In this document: positions 27,201 through 39,366 of the stretch, one piece after another
How positions within the stretch are numbered: the stretch's first letter is position 1
Layout: each line of letters begins with the position of its first letter
Assembly (NCBI RefSeq): GCF_002443255.2
Contig: NW_019211454.1
Coordinates: 51,089,885-51,153,884, forward strand
Length of the DNA stretch: 64,000 nucleotides
Direction: 5' to 3'
Source of the DNA: Varroa destructor
Taxonomy: Eukaryota > Arthropoda > Arachnida > Mesostigmata > Varroidae
The notes under the pieces: model-generated
Told to the model about the DNA's origin: nothing
Databases searched by the model: none
Seen by the model: only the letters and a program-made list of their open reading frames with translations
Translations under genes and position numbers: made by a program

Positions 27201-29750
27201 GTCTATCACCATACCTTCCTTTTTAAATATAAAAAAGCTGACCGCTTAAATGTTCCGAGATTGCGCACACCCTTAGCGGAATGATAAGATCGTCAGCTAT
27301 TGTGCTCTACCGTCGTCAGGCGTATTCTAATGCACATCTTTAGATATTGTTACAATATTATCACAGTAAAATCATTTATTCTGTAGTACTGCGAGTATCC
27401 AAAGAGGTCGATGAGGACAGATTGCGAAAATAACTAATGAACAGATCAGTCCATACAAAATGATGTCAAAGGCTGGCTTTTCCTCCTCTATATTTCATCA
27501 CCTTGCCTTATATACTCAGTAGAATACCATATGCGCAGACGGTCAGTCTCATCAAAGCCGATGTTTCATAGTTCAGTATCCTATTAATAGCGATGTCAGC
27601 ATAATGACAATGTTAAAAATCTTCAAAAAAAACTGAGTAAAACCACACCGTAAATTTAACTAAAACCTATTCGACTGGCGCCAGCTTTCCTAATAGTAAA
27701 TAACACAAAAACCTGGAAATATGCTCCATTAGTAACGTAAGGAAAACGATTCGCAACTCAGTGTTCGACATCACCAGCGCTCCCGCCTTGAGACAAAATG
27801 GCCTGAAGGGCCAATAGGCCAAGAGGATCTTTTCATCACTAGCAAAAATTGTGGTATATTTATGTGTCATTAATGCAAGCCAGTCAACGTCGGCGGAGGT
27901 TCGAAATGTCCCTAAGAGAAGTTTATCGGAGCTCTGCCTAACTCATAGATAACTTAGACTTGTTTTGCGTAAACAATCAACGTAATTTCAATTGGACCAC
28001 TGAAACCCTAGCTGGAAAAGTATATGTATCTACCGGGTTGTTACTTATCTTCATGTCGAAAATAGACTTGGCCTGACAAAAGTGAAGTAAGGTTGTGAAT
28101 CGATTTTTTCAGCATATCCTGTTTGATTTCCGCGGCTATGTGAGGCACCCTTTCACATTTGCTATGCACACAATCTTCGTGCTGAGTAAAACAACACCTT
28201 AACTGTGTGTTAATTAGAAACTACTCCAGGTTGTTGATCAGGTCACAACTCCCATTGTACGGAAAACATTGTACGGATCATTGGAGCGGTTATATCAAAG
28301 TGTTTATACCTAGATACGAAATGTATAACCTGCATTCCCAATGACGAAGTTTAGCCCGGTTCACGTTTCATACGACCCCATTTTTATTGACAACGATGGT
28401 AAAGCTTTTGAAGTGCTGATGATGGATATTTGCTTAGACGGCTGAACGAAGCGGCGTAATATAGCGCCCTCTAGCGATTGTTATCCTCAAATGAAATCAT
28501 GTGTCCACCAATACACGTTTGTACAAAGCCAGCGATTACGTCGATAGTAGAAGTTCGGGGCACCTTTTTCTCTTATAGATGCATTACTATGGTTGTGTAC
28601 GTTGTACATCGACGCCTCGAAGCTTAAGTATAAAAAAGAAGATGTACTTTTCTTGTTTTAGGCCTGCTGGCGTGGCTGAATAACCAGCTCAAGTTCTAAA
28701 GCTAGCACATATGCGAGCCATGTAAAGCACGTTAGAAGTAACATAAATATATGTTTTATAAGCAGAGTATTGTGCACATTTTGGTGGTAAGACATTTATG
28801 CATGACAGAGACTTCCAATAGTCATATTCCTACTATTAACTGCTGCTTAAAATGATTGGTCATTTTCTCCTCACCGAACAAATGCCGCACGTTTCATGAC
28901 GAAACCTGATGGCTGGCTCTACGCATAGTGTTGCAGTTGTTGTACGTCGCGATTGTGTTGGATGCACCAGCTGGTTATCATTTGGATAAGGACCTGTGAA
29001 AATGATGATATGTAGACCACCAGTAAGAAAATTAAAAGAAAGGACAACGCAAGGAAATAAGGTTCTAAACAATTTGGTCCGACCGATAGAGGAAATTTCT
29101 CACAACGACGAAATCTGTCAACTTGAAACGGCTTAACTGAGTATTTTTATTATAAATACATGTTGTCCCGAATCGCACCGACGTTTGACATAGATATAAA
29201 GAGCAACATTTTCGACATCTTAATAGCAAGCACGGATTCTAGGCCAATTGGCGCGTCTTTCACTCATTCTTGATTTCAACATTTAACGCTTTCGCCATTA
29301 ATCAATGTTTCACCTTGGATAAAGTAACGCTAATTTCAAAAATGACAATAGCACACTAGAATTTTTTTTTAAAAAAAACACATACACACAGCAATAGACG
29401 GGGCCAACTAAGCTGCTTAAAAAGTACGACTCAGAGTATCGTGGCTGGCTGGAACAGAAGTTATAAAAAGCTTGTTGCGATTTTCATCCCAATAGAAAAG
29501 AGTGCTACTTGAACGACAAGCAAATCGATATAAAAAGCGACAAACTGAATCAGCGCTCCTACTTTTTTTCTCTAAGGACGCTAAGAGGGGCATGAACGAA
29601 ACACTACAACTCATTTAGTGACAATGACGATGCATCAAGGCAGGATCTCTAGACCAGGACAAAATTACAAAGAATAACAGCATTTTCTAATCTGCATTAG
29701 CCCAGCCGATCGCCAGCCTCTTGGGTTATGGGAAATCGATCTGGACCTGA
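24223..29750. other. Gene-poor stretch
   Basis: Contains the TA tract at 25451-25491 and a short direct repeat CATTGTACGGA at 28253 and 28267. No family was recognised in frames on either strand. Confidence 0.55.
25451..25491. repeat. (TA)n microsatellite ending in ATC-type palindrome
   Basis: Pure TA for about 21 bp, then TCATATATACATATGATATC, which is nearly self-complementary. Confidence 0.85.
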
Positions 29751-29792
29751 GTGAGACAAGTCTTAGCTTTTCACGGTTGCAACCCACTTTCA

Positions 29793-30143
29793 ATGGACTC
29801 TGCTCAACCATATGGACCGTTACTATCACTAATTCACCACGGCTTTAGATTTCGGGTAGATCCACAGCGGTTTCCACCGTTGGGGCCCAACCATATCGGT
29901 TCGATATCGCCAGCCAGCATTCGCTCCACAGACCCTCGCCAAGACGATCTCACAGAATCAGATTTACAACAGGCACAAATACTTCAATATGGCTCAATCA
30001 GAGATGTGATTAGCGACATCAGAATCGAACGAGCCTATCGAATGGCGATAGAGAAGGCCCTTAGGCATAATCTACGAAGCTATAGTCCCGAAATACCTGA
30101 ATGCGCCGTATGCCTTTTGAACTGTGCCCGTTGTCGTTGGTAA
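29793..30143 (+). CDS. Unidentified open frame, possible exon
   Basis: An ATG at 29793 opens 116 codons; the frame is open from 29751. It has an aromatic and Pro-rich start (LLSLIHHGFRFRVDPQRFPP), an acidic helix-prone middle (TDPRQDDLTESDLQQAQ, then ISDIRIERAYRMAIEKALR), and ends with PECAVCLLNCARCRW, a Cys cluster that could begin a zinc-binding fold. A reasonable donor (CGTTG|GTAACT) lies at 30137-30140, just before the stop, so this could be an internal exon. The acceptor would be GTCTTAG at 29766. I recognise no family. Frames of this length occur by chance about twice in a window like this, so the call rests on composition. Confidence 0.25.
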   Translation: MDSAQPYGPLLSLIHHGFRFRVDPQRFPPLGPNHIGSISPASIRSTDPRQDDLTESDLQQAQILQYGSIRDVISDIRIERAYRMAIEKALRHNLRSYSPEIPECAVCLLNCARCRW

Positions 30144-30382
30144 CTAAGTAACGAGAATGCTAAATGGTGGTCGATGGGGCAAAAATACATATAAAAAATA
30201 GCACACGAACGACTCGCAAGCTCATAGCACAAAATTTTGTTTCATGTGTTTTGAGAACGTAATGCTGGTTGGTTACGTATCAACATATCACACTTTAAAT
30301 TAACTCATGATCCACCTCTAATCCTAGGTGCTCAACAGCAAAATTTGAGTTTATAATAAAATTAAGGTCGAAGTAATAACTT

Positions 30383-30406
30383 CTTATAGACTTATAGTCT
30401 TATAGA
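30383..30406. repeat. (CTTATAGW)3 tandem octamer
   Basis: Three consecutive 8-mers alternating A, T, A in the last position. AGTCTATAAG-type words make it partly self-complementary. Confidence 0.85.
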
Positions 30407-32581
30407 CTAATCAGTAAAGCTTGTCAGATGGTCTGCACGCAGTCCTTATCACTATCTCATCACAACTACTGCCCCCTGAAATATGCTCAGTCGATTGCAA
30501 AACGAATCACAATATGGCGATCAGCTGAGCTCCGTCATGCCATTACCTCTCATCGCTTCTATGCTAAAACGCACACCATCCACTTTAGCAAAGCTCAATT
30601 TTGCTCCCGTTTCTTTTCCGGTACTCCAGAGGTGATGTCGGCTTTGGAGATTCTAGCGCCTAGTATTCGCTTAGATCTTCCGCGGGCAGCGACGCATGAA
30701 AAATCTCGTATTTTTCGATCACTTGAGATGATGTGTTTCTAACACCGTATCACTCGAACTAGTCAGGTAATCTATATTGTTTTTTTTTTTTCGGTATCAT
30801 TAAGTGGGTATCAGTCATCGACAATTTATACAACGGCACAACATATGTATGCATGTTGAGTTGATATACATACGGGTGACCGTCATAATAGAAGGCACTT
30901 GCTAACGGCAAGAGTACAGGTCAAGGACGAAGGTCAATTAAAAGCCACACCGCAGTTGATTGGAACAAACTATCTGGCTCCATTCTTTTCATCTCTGGTA
31001 AGCAAAAGTAAAAAGCAAGTTTCTTCTGCGATCGATAGTTGCGTCTTTTTTGCTGAAAAATGTAGTGGATAATGGTTTCGGTTGCTGAACGCATATACTA
31101 TCATTAAATCTAACGTAAAAATCTTAATATTGTCTGCACGCCTCTGCGTTAAAGAAGGGGACTCACTGGTTTTTATCTGTAAAGCGATGAAGCGTTTATC
31201 AGTTGAGTTGGCTTTAGGCATGCAGATTACACCTTGCTAATTTTACAATTTACCGGCAGGCGCCAAACGAATGGCTGGTCCCAGTTGGCTCAAAAAAACA
31301 CCGAAAATAACGAAATAGCTTGACGTATGTTACAGAAACATTTGCTAGCAAAAAGCTAAAAGAGCATTAATAAAACCTAATAATAGAGCTGACAAAATAA
31401 TAAAAATTCGATAGGTATGTTTTGAGCATCAAAGACTGCATCAAGGAAAGTAGTCTGGCAGGGCCACACTCATACCTCATACACAATCTAGCACTGTCAA
31501 CCGATGACGCTTGACGCAATAGATGACGCTTCCTGCCTTTAGCCGACGGCAGGCCACATAAAGTTGAAGGGTGTTTTCAATGTCAACAAATCCTGCCGTT
31601 TACCCAATCAACATTTATCAGACACTGAAGTGACTCTTACACATACACGCTTACACCTCGTTTGCGCCTTCAGCACCACGATTCGTCCCTTTTCCGCCTT
31701 TTCTACAATTAGCTATATATCAATCATGTTTATATAGAACTAGAGAGCATGGCTAATTCAGCCTTTCTCACGCAAGTGCCTGAATGACGATAACTTAAAC
31801 TAAAGGTTTTTGGTGTTTTCATACAATTCGACAAGTTCGCTTTGGTTGCCTCAGTATGCCACAATTTAACCCCTTATGTAGCGCTCGCGCTGGTTGACGT
31901 TGACTGTAAGAACTGCGAAGCTGAAGTTTCTTGACAGAGTTCAAATCTCAGTCGGTTGCATCGCGGCTGCGTACGTAAACAAATAGTTCATCGTCGGTTC
32001 ACTGCTTTACATAATAGAGTGTCATTAGTACCCCCTTCGGGTCCTTGCCCCTCGAGCAAAGGGTAAACAAGCAGAAGGCTGAGCCTGACTCCCCCATATT
32101 GAGAAAACTCAAGCCATGCTCAACGTTGTGGCAGTAAGTAGATCATATTGGCCTTGAGAGGCAACAGTCGTTACATCGTGATGGAGTGCTATCGATGTTG
32201 ACGATGCAGAAACTATCGCAATTGATTTTTCATTCAAGTCTGTAGATAACCGGATAGCAAGGCCGGGCATGCTAATGAATTATGCCTTGTGACTGTGCCA
32301 CTGACATGCGCACACGTACGAGATCATGGAGTATCGGCGAAACAGATAAAAAAATTTACTGACGTGCGGAAGTGTTCATCTATATACGTGCTCTGATGCT
32401 TTTAAGAGATTTTTTTAAGTGCAATAAATCTCACCGTCGGAGAAATGTCTAACAGCAGAGCCGTCTCAGCATCGTTCAGTTAGGCGAACTCAGGCAAGAA
32501 ATACATGCCCCAGTGAAAATACAGTGGCAATGTGCTTAGCTATTACAACATAAAGCTAAGAAAAGAAACATATTGATGTGC

Positions 32582-32586
<5 letters not shown>

Positions 32587-32620
<34 letters not shown>
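32587..32620. repeat. (AG)n microsatellite with G9 end
   Basis: About 13 AG units run into nine G (32612-32620). Flanking frames rich in Arg/Glu or Ser/Leu are repeat artefacts. Confidence 0.92.
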
Positions 32621-35600
32621 AGAGACGACATTTTCGTCGTCTTTTTGAATTTTTTGTGAAAGTGGAACGCCACCAAGTTGACACCGTAAGAAGGACGCAG
32701 ATGTTGAGAATTTACAATAAATGTACGCCACGTGATGCACGTGTTGATATACGACGATGCGTGCTTAGTTCACGCGTGGGTTGCGCCATTTGGGGACCCT
32801 ACTGCAGAGCTGAATTTATTCATTAGTACATCAGGCAGGCTTGTATACGCATGCAAAAAGGAAAGCCGACCCGCCACCGGAACACGGGAGTGCTCGACCC
32901 ATTATCCGTTGTACCAGATGTACTTAAAAGAAAGGAAATAATGGAGATATTAGTAGACTCTTTTACTATCTGTGGCTTATGCGTTGTAGTAATAAGCCTT
33001 TTTTTTTATTTTATAAAAATAGACACAACAATATGGCATGGATGTCAATCAATATTTCAGAATCCTCGGTCGACAATCGACCAAAAAAATAGAAAAAACG
33101 ATCGACGTTAATAAATTAAATGATATTCTATATTTCTATAAATGCTCAATTGATTTTATGTACAATTAAATTTGTTGCACTAAAAACTAAATAATAACTA
33201 TTGGTGGATAGAAAGAAACGTTCAGTCTGTTGATTAGTTCAGAGAAAGGGTGGCACCGTTCAGGATGTCGGCACGGCGAATCCGATGTCTGACTGAGTCT
33301 AAAAGTACTAAGGATTAGGAACCGCTGGAGCGGGCCCTGTGACTTCGATACGTCTCATAAAAATGAAGAGCGAATCCGTAGCCTGATAGTTGTAGTAAGT
33401 TTTTTTTTGCATTTAATAGCCACTGCTGAGTGTTTGATTTGTGTAAGTGGATATAACTTATTTTACAAGCTGTACTCTCAATATATATATATATTGAAGT
33501 AGAATTTACAATGGTCGCCTGTTTTGTTGATTTGCTATACCTCGCAGCTTTAGATGAATCAATCTTTGCATCGTGATACTGGCCTGTATGGCGTGTGGTA
33601 TGTTCCTAACAGTATAACTCGGTTCGCGAGTCATTTTACGTCATTATCGTATCAACTAGAACAAGAAGAAAGCGATTCCTCGCTTTGATAGGAGTAACGA
33701 AAGTTCTGTTTCGTAATAGATTCCCCGTCCTGCCATCTAAATAGGAACACACACACTTGAGAGCTTTCTTTGCTTCTCACAAGATCATGATTTTTTTGCA
33801 ATGGCTTATAAAAGAAATAGTCCGATGATTACTAGCGGCTGATTTCACCAAAGAAACACCATGTTGTTGAATAATTTACCCTCCAAACGGCATGCTGTCC
33901 TCTTTCCCTTTTGCTTAATCTAATTCTAATCCCGCCTACTTGCTATTAGTTAAAACCATGTATGTTTACATGTGGCTAACATGGGCATACGTTTTTTCAA
34001 GACTGAGTTTCCTGCTCATATCAGCGAGGCGTCATCTTCCCTAGCATATTATTAGTGTAACTATTAGTAACGGCTAGAGGTCACGTACATGCAAATGCTT
34101 TTTGCACCCCGTTTGCCATTGTAATTTAACTGTTAACTGCTACTTCCTTGTTTTTAAAAGTATTGAAATATTCATGTTCAGCTACCTTCCCACATTAAGC
34201 TTTACCTTCCTGGACCAAATAGCCTGTACAAGACAGACCGGAGACGTTTTCCAATGAAAATAAGTGTGCCTCGACGATAGAAAAACGTTGTTCCAGCAGA
34301 GAATAAGAGTCAATCAGGCCATGGTACTTCTCAAAGGAACCGAAACTTACTTCGAGTAGTGGGCAACTTGGCGTTGCTGCATACTGAGATCGTACGCATT
34401 CGAGTTAGTTTTAATAAGTAAGACCGAGGCATATATTGAGTTAAGCTTCGCTAGGTGTGCCTGTCGATGGGCGGGCTTGATCTGGGTTTTTTGTCTAGCT
34501 CGGTCGGATCAGCTTCCCGTAAATGAACCAACGATGTGATCACCTACTGAGCTTAGGAAACACATGAGACTGTTTAGGTTTAAAACTGGGAGTAGATACA
34601 CATCGATCAATGCTAGGGGCCGGCCTTTGAGAGACTGCTTAACGGCACTAAGGCCATACAACCCAAAACATTTATCTAGACCCATCCGCTACCATGTGAT
34701 TCAGTTCATGTGTGAGTTTGCGCTTATTGGGTGAAGCTTCTTCAATTTGCATTTGATCTGCTATTAGGTGAATGTATTAATGCCTCGGACATCAGAGCCT
34801 TCATATAAAGATCATGCAATACTTTCAAATGCTCTCTACCCGACCAGCAGCTGCTCTGAAAAATAGTCAGGACTAGCCATAAAACATCATTTAATTGACT
34901 GGAATGAGTTATCTTGACCATCCGTTTGGGGTGTGCGATTGTTAATCCTAAATCAAGACTCCAACGGTGTGTTAATGGTGTTCCACGGAAAGATCCAGTT
35001 GACCTGGGCAATCAAAACTGCCATTAATCTTTACTTAAGCCAATCGAAAAATAAGTCGTCTGTGGCGACGGCGATAAAGATGCTTGTAACTTCACAAAGT
35101 TCCTTAAGCTCAAAAAAGATGAGGGCTCGTTGAGTCAGCTCAACGTCATTTACTAACTAAACGAACAACTTCAATAAATAATGAACCGCTTTTAATAGAT
35201 GGTAATTAGATGAAATAAATCTTCAGAAAACATCAGTGGACATGCTGTTGAAAATGAGGTGCTCGGTAACAAATATGAAATCACTTACTATTAGAATTAT
35301 TGTTAGAAACTATAATCATAGCCGATTTACGACAGGACGTGTTATTATCTCAACTCATGACATGTCTTTTTCTGAGATAAAAATGCCACCTCATGGGGAA
35401 CTACGTGAATAATAGCTGCCTAGATATGGAATCGAGCGCACGCAGGGTTAGCTGGTAGAAGCTTTGTAGCACCTTAGACCAAGATTAGGCCAAGTTTCTC
35501 GTCTACATTGTTCAACTTAGATTATACGGCACGTATGGTTAGATAGCGGACGTAAGTTACAATTGAATAGAGCTAAAAAAGAGTTCATTTAGACGGTGTA

Positions 35601-35920
35601 TATATATATTCATACTTCAGAGTCACTGTATCATTTTAACAGGTCTTAAGATAAAAGACAATCAAATAGAAAAATGTAAGTTTTTCTCTAGGTGTATGTT
35701 GTGATAAAATGATCTTAAGAACAGCATGTTCGCTTGATTGGAATAATTATACGAATCAGGTTCGGTATGAAGTCTAAAACAGAACTAGTCAAGTTCCATT
35801 TTAAAATTATATCTAACTTTGAGTATGTACAGGTTGTGATGACACCATCTAGATAACAATGACTGATGGAAAATTTGCGTGTTCTGGAAAATATTATACT
35901 TATCTGTGTATCGTAAGTGT

Positions 35921-35972
35921 ATGTAACTTTCGGCGTAAGTGTATGTATATACACTTACGCCGAAACATACAT
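35921..35972. repeat. Strong inverted repeat (hairpin)
   Basis: Perfect 17-bp arms TTTCGGCGTAAGTGTAT (35928-35944) and its reverse complement (35949-35965) around GTAT. Beyond a 2x2 mismatch the stem resumes for 5 bp (ATGTA with TACAT). The word CGTAAGTGTATGTA also occurs just upstream at 35912-35925, so part of the arm is directly repeated. Confidence 0.93.
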
Positions 35973-36992
35973 GATAATCTGATGTTTTGAGTGTGAAATT
36001 TCACCCCATGACCGTGTCGCGAGCGGACAAATGCTGTGTCAAGGTTATTTTTTGGAGCTCCTTCAAAAACAGAGCTCAACAGTTGACGTTGCGGATAGCA
36101 TCTATGCGTAACTGGGCTTTTAGACTACTCCAGATGGCAATGAATATCATGTGACTGCAGTGGTTCACTATAGGTAACACCTGCAAAAGTTACTTTTATT
36201 TGTTTTTAGAGGTACCAACCAGATATTCCGCCAACAATTTGAATTAAACTTTCAGCTTTACAGATTGCTTTGCTTGCGCACTTAAAAGCTGTTCATTTGT
36301 TGATGCTTATCTATGGACGGTTGTAGTCATTGATATAGAACAGGCTGTTTTACATGTGGTTAAGAAAGGGGACACATTACCCCCGATGCATTAATAAGTT
36401 ACAGAATATATTAAGCTACAAATCCATTTCGAACAAGATGCAACACTAGCCTTTCCCTCTACTGAATTCAATCGGTGAGTATATCATGCTATGTTAAAAT
36501 GATCTGCCAGTATGCTATACTTTGCCAACGTCTGCGGACAAGAATAATTATATTATATGAATAAAAAAATATAGAATAATAGATTTGTTATTTCTTCTAA
36601 AAATTACATGTATATACTAAGGAAATAAGGTGCGCATCTGGGTTAAATTGCACATTGGTGAAATTTAGGTTAGTTTCATACACATAAAATAAATTGACTC
36701 TCTCAAAATCCGAAATTTGTGACGTGGATAACAACTCTTTTGATATCAAATTATATTAGTACCTTTCAAGTTGGCTAATCTGTCAATCAGACGTTCGATC
36801 AATGTAACTATGCTTAGCACAGACAAAAGTATTTATCATATATGCAATTGTATACTCGCATATTAAGTATGGAGCTGATGGATTTATCGTCGATTAAAAA
36901 ATTCAAGTCATGGTCAACAATAAACAACTGTGATTGTAAGTTGAACGGTTACTGAGTAAATTGCCCCCTGAACCTGTACATCTCCCATTCCA

Positions 36993-37316
36993 TCATAATA
37001 CGAACAGAGGGCCGCTCAGGCTTAAACATATACAATAGATCCTGCGTTGGGCTGTTTCAGAAAACGCCAGTTTCATCTCCATGTTGTATCCTCTTAGAGT
37101 CCACTGTGCAATTCTCGAAATCATTTCCTCCTAAGCAGACCGTCGACTGATCCTAGTTTGATCCTGGTAAAACCGCAGGACGCCTCAGCTATCGGCAAAT
37201 CGTATGGCTGTAAATAATGCCGTTGCTTCCTTGACATCCCTTTACCAAGAAGAGCTCGAATATGAAACGATTTTATTATGTACATATAGAGACCGCGTCG
37301 TTAGACCACCATGAGA
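36993..37316 (-). mobile_element. Third reverse transcriptase relic, minus strand
   Basis: A single minus-strand frame with three internal stops reads, in order: SHGGLTTRSLYVHNKIVSY (from 37316) in place of PQGGxLSPxLFxxxIxDI; ATALFTAIRFADS (about 37226-37188) in place of the LFADD catalytic motif; EEMISRIAQWTLRGYNMEMK (about 37133-37075) for the LQxxLxxIxxWxxxxxMExN segment; and CLSLSGPL where Y-x-L-x-G-x-x-L normally follows. Spacing between these blocks fits a non-LTR reverse transcriptase. The second catalytic Asp is Ser, followed at once by a stop. A plus-strand open stretch over the same bases is only the antisense shadow. The family is less certain than for the other two relics. Confidence 0.5.
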
Positions 37317-38280
37317 AAAATTAGATTACGAAGGTTTTTTCGAGGCAAATACATGAGAGAGCTGAACAGATATTCTCGATTTTCGATCTATCTCTAACTG
37401 AGCATCCATGCCTATCTAGTCGCTTGCTTTATCACCACTGCAGGCATCGCCATTTGCATTACAAAGCATATACATTTATTTAGCTTGGCCTAAACATATT
37501 TCTTGTAGTATGTTATATATAAGGAGCCTGTTATGCACAAAGACGTATATGTATTTCCGAGTTCGAATGAGCGATGGCTAGTTTAGCCCGTCGTAAACCC
37601 TTGGCTAGCCCGTTTTTCTAGATTAATCTCACAATGAAACTAGTTAAATAAACGAGCTATTTTACAAAATCGTATCTCAAGGATAACGGTAAAAACAAGT
37701 ACAAAGCTGGCTAATATACCCCAGCGAGAAAAAAGAGAGCCCTCGCTTATCTAGACGACTAAGCGTTTAACGATGCCTCTGCTCACGCTCCAATTCCACA
37801 ACCGAAGCGCCACAGCAAAGGCCTTAATTTTAATGGCTTGTACATAGAAAGTGTCCAAGGCAGCTTTAGGACGCCGCTTTGCTGTTCGAGAAATAGCAAG
37901 GTCGTCAAAAACCCTCCAAGATCGATGAATATGAGAATAAAATAACCCATCGAATTTCGTTTTTGCAAGCTGATAGGTTCTTTTTTTATTTATCGTAGTT
38001 GTGTTTTTGGGGAGACAGAACGAAAGACTGAAAAATTGACGTTGACCAGGCATAACTGCATTAGTACTAACTGTTTTTGTTTGGAACCTTTGCCGCGTGT
38101 TCGTCTGCTCGCCGCCACGCACGCTCACTAAGCACCTTGAGATTAATTTAGCACTCTTACTATTGTCATCAACGTGAATGAATGGACAATTCTTTTCGTG
38201 TTTTTCAGTTCTAGAATCGAAGCTACAAATAATATATTAAATTGACGTTTGGGTTTTCAATGCCATTGGGCAAAAGTGGA

Positions 38281-38310
38281 CGAAGTAAAGGTTTGGCATC
38301 CTTTACTTCG
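38281..38310. repeat. 11-bp inverted repeat
   Basis: CGAAGTAAAGG and its exact reverse complement flank an 8-base loop (TTTGGCAT). Confidence 0.88.
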
Positions 38311-39249
38311 CCTAGACGTAACGCATCTAATAATGATATAAATACTGAGAAAGTTTTAATCCTCTATTAAATATACTTCGTTCAAAAAAAAATATTGCTT
38401 AGATATTAAAATAATCAGCTTAAAGTTACTTTTTAAATCTATTGATAATTGTCGATACACTGATGTATTTCTGCTGTATCTGGATGTAGGCATATCGAAA
38501 CTAGCAAATGGTCAAATTAGGGACGAACAGGAGAGCTAAGTGGTCCTGATAATCTTTGATTTCCTCTCTACTCTTCTCAAGATTCTGATTACTTTGCGCA
38601 TGATGAAGAAAGAAGGGCCGTCACAGACGCACGCAAAATTGCAGGATCAAACACGACCAACCGAATAGGCGTCTTCAAATAGCGGCTTTCACAATTCATT
38701 CATTTCGTAAGCCATATTGACATTTTATTCCGTACGAATACGTATCACAAATGCAAACTGGTACTTATGCAATAAAGAAACCCTTTAGTCCAAATTCTAA
38801 CCAGGCCGTTGATTTATTTGTCTGTTTCCCTACGGAAAAAAAAGATATGTTCTGTACCTTTTTGAAAATCGACGGTGGCCACAGTGATCCTTAACGACTA
38901 GGAAAATCTCAATTGAATCCAAGAGAACCGGCTATCTTTAATAATCTATTAGTAACTAGGTAGACCCTCTAATTTTTCTAAATTAACAATCTAAGGCAAA
39001 AAATATAAGCTGCTATTTCCTATAAACCTGGAATGGATCTAAATTATATAACATTTTAATGAACCATAGCACAACAGTAAACTGCTGCCTTTCCATAAAT
39101 ATATACGTGTGTCACAGGCGTTAATTACAGCAACGTAAAAAATTTCCCACAATTCATTAACAACATTTTTCCTCACGCCCGTTTCGACAAAATCAAAAAT
39201 AAAATTTACTTCATAATAGTTATTGTACGTTTGCACAGGCTAATCCTAT

Positions 39250-39366
39250 GCAGGTTTTTCACCTGCCTTTTCTCTTCTGAAGCCTCTCTTCTGAAGCCTC
39301 TCTCTTCTCGCCTTCTGAAGCTATAAATACCCCCATCGCCGACAGAGGTCTAGACTTTCACTCAGT
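39250..39366 (+). promoter_or_regulatory. Promoter-like block: hairpin, tandem repeats, TATA box
   Basis: In order: a perfect small hairpin GCAGGT-TTTTC-ACCTGC (39250-39266), two exact copies of TCTCTTCTGAAGCC (39271-39284, 39285-39298) with a third degenerate copy to 39320, TATAAATA (39322-39329), and TCAGT (39362-39366), the arthropod initiator core. TATA to the A of TCAGT is 42 bp rather than the usual 30, so one of the two may be incidental. The downstream transcript is not identified; the first ATG opens only 13 codons. Confidence 0.3.

Larger units (their letters stand above)
30144..36992. other. Gene-poor stretch with repeats
   Basis: A 104-codon frame at 30428-30742 (+) and frames at 34742-35011 (-) and 34933-35133 (+) have no recognised motif. 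Holds the CTTATAG octamer repeat, the AG/G tract at 32.6 kb and the strong hairpin at 35.92 kb. Confidence 0.55.

Noticed and set aside
37168..37310. Protein-like + strand stretch (LYQEELEYETILLCTYRD)
   Set aside because: It is antisense to the minus-strand reverse transcriptase relic and has no family resemblance itself.
37751..38128. 125-codon minus-strand frame with a basic C-terminal half
   Set aside because: Considered as LINE debris, but no diagnostic motif could be read and chance explains the length.
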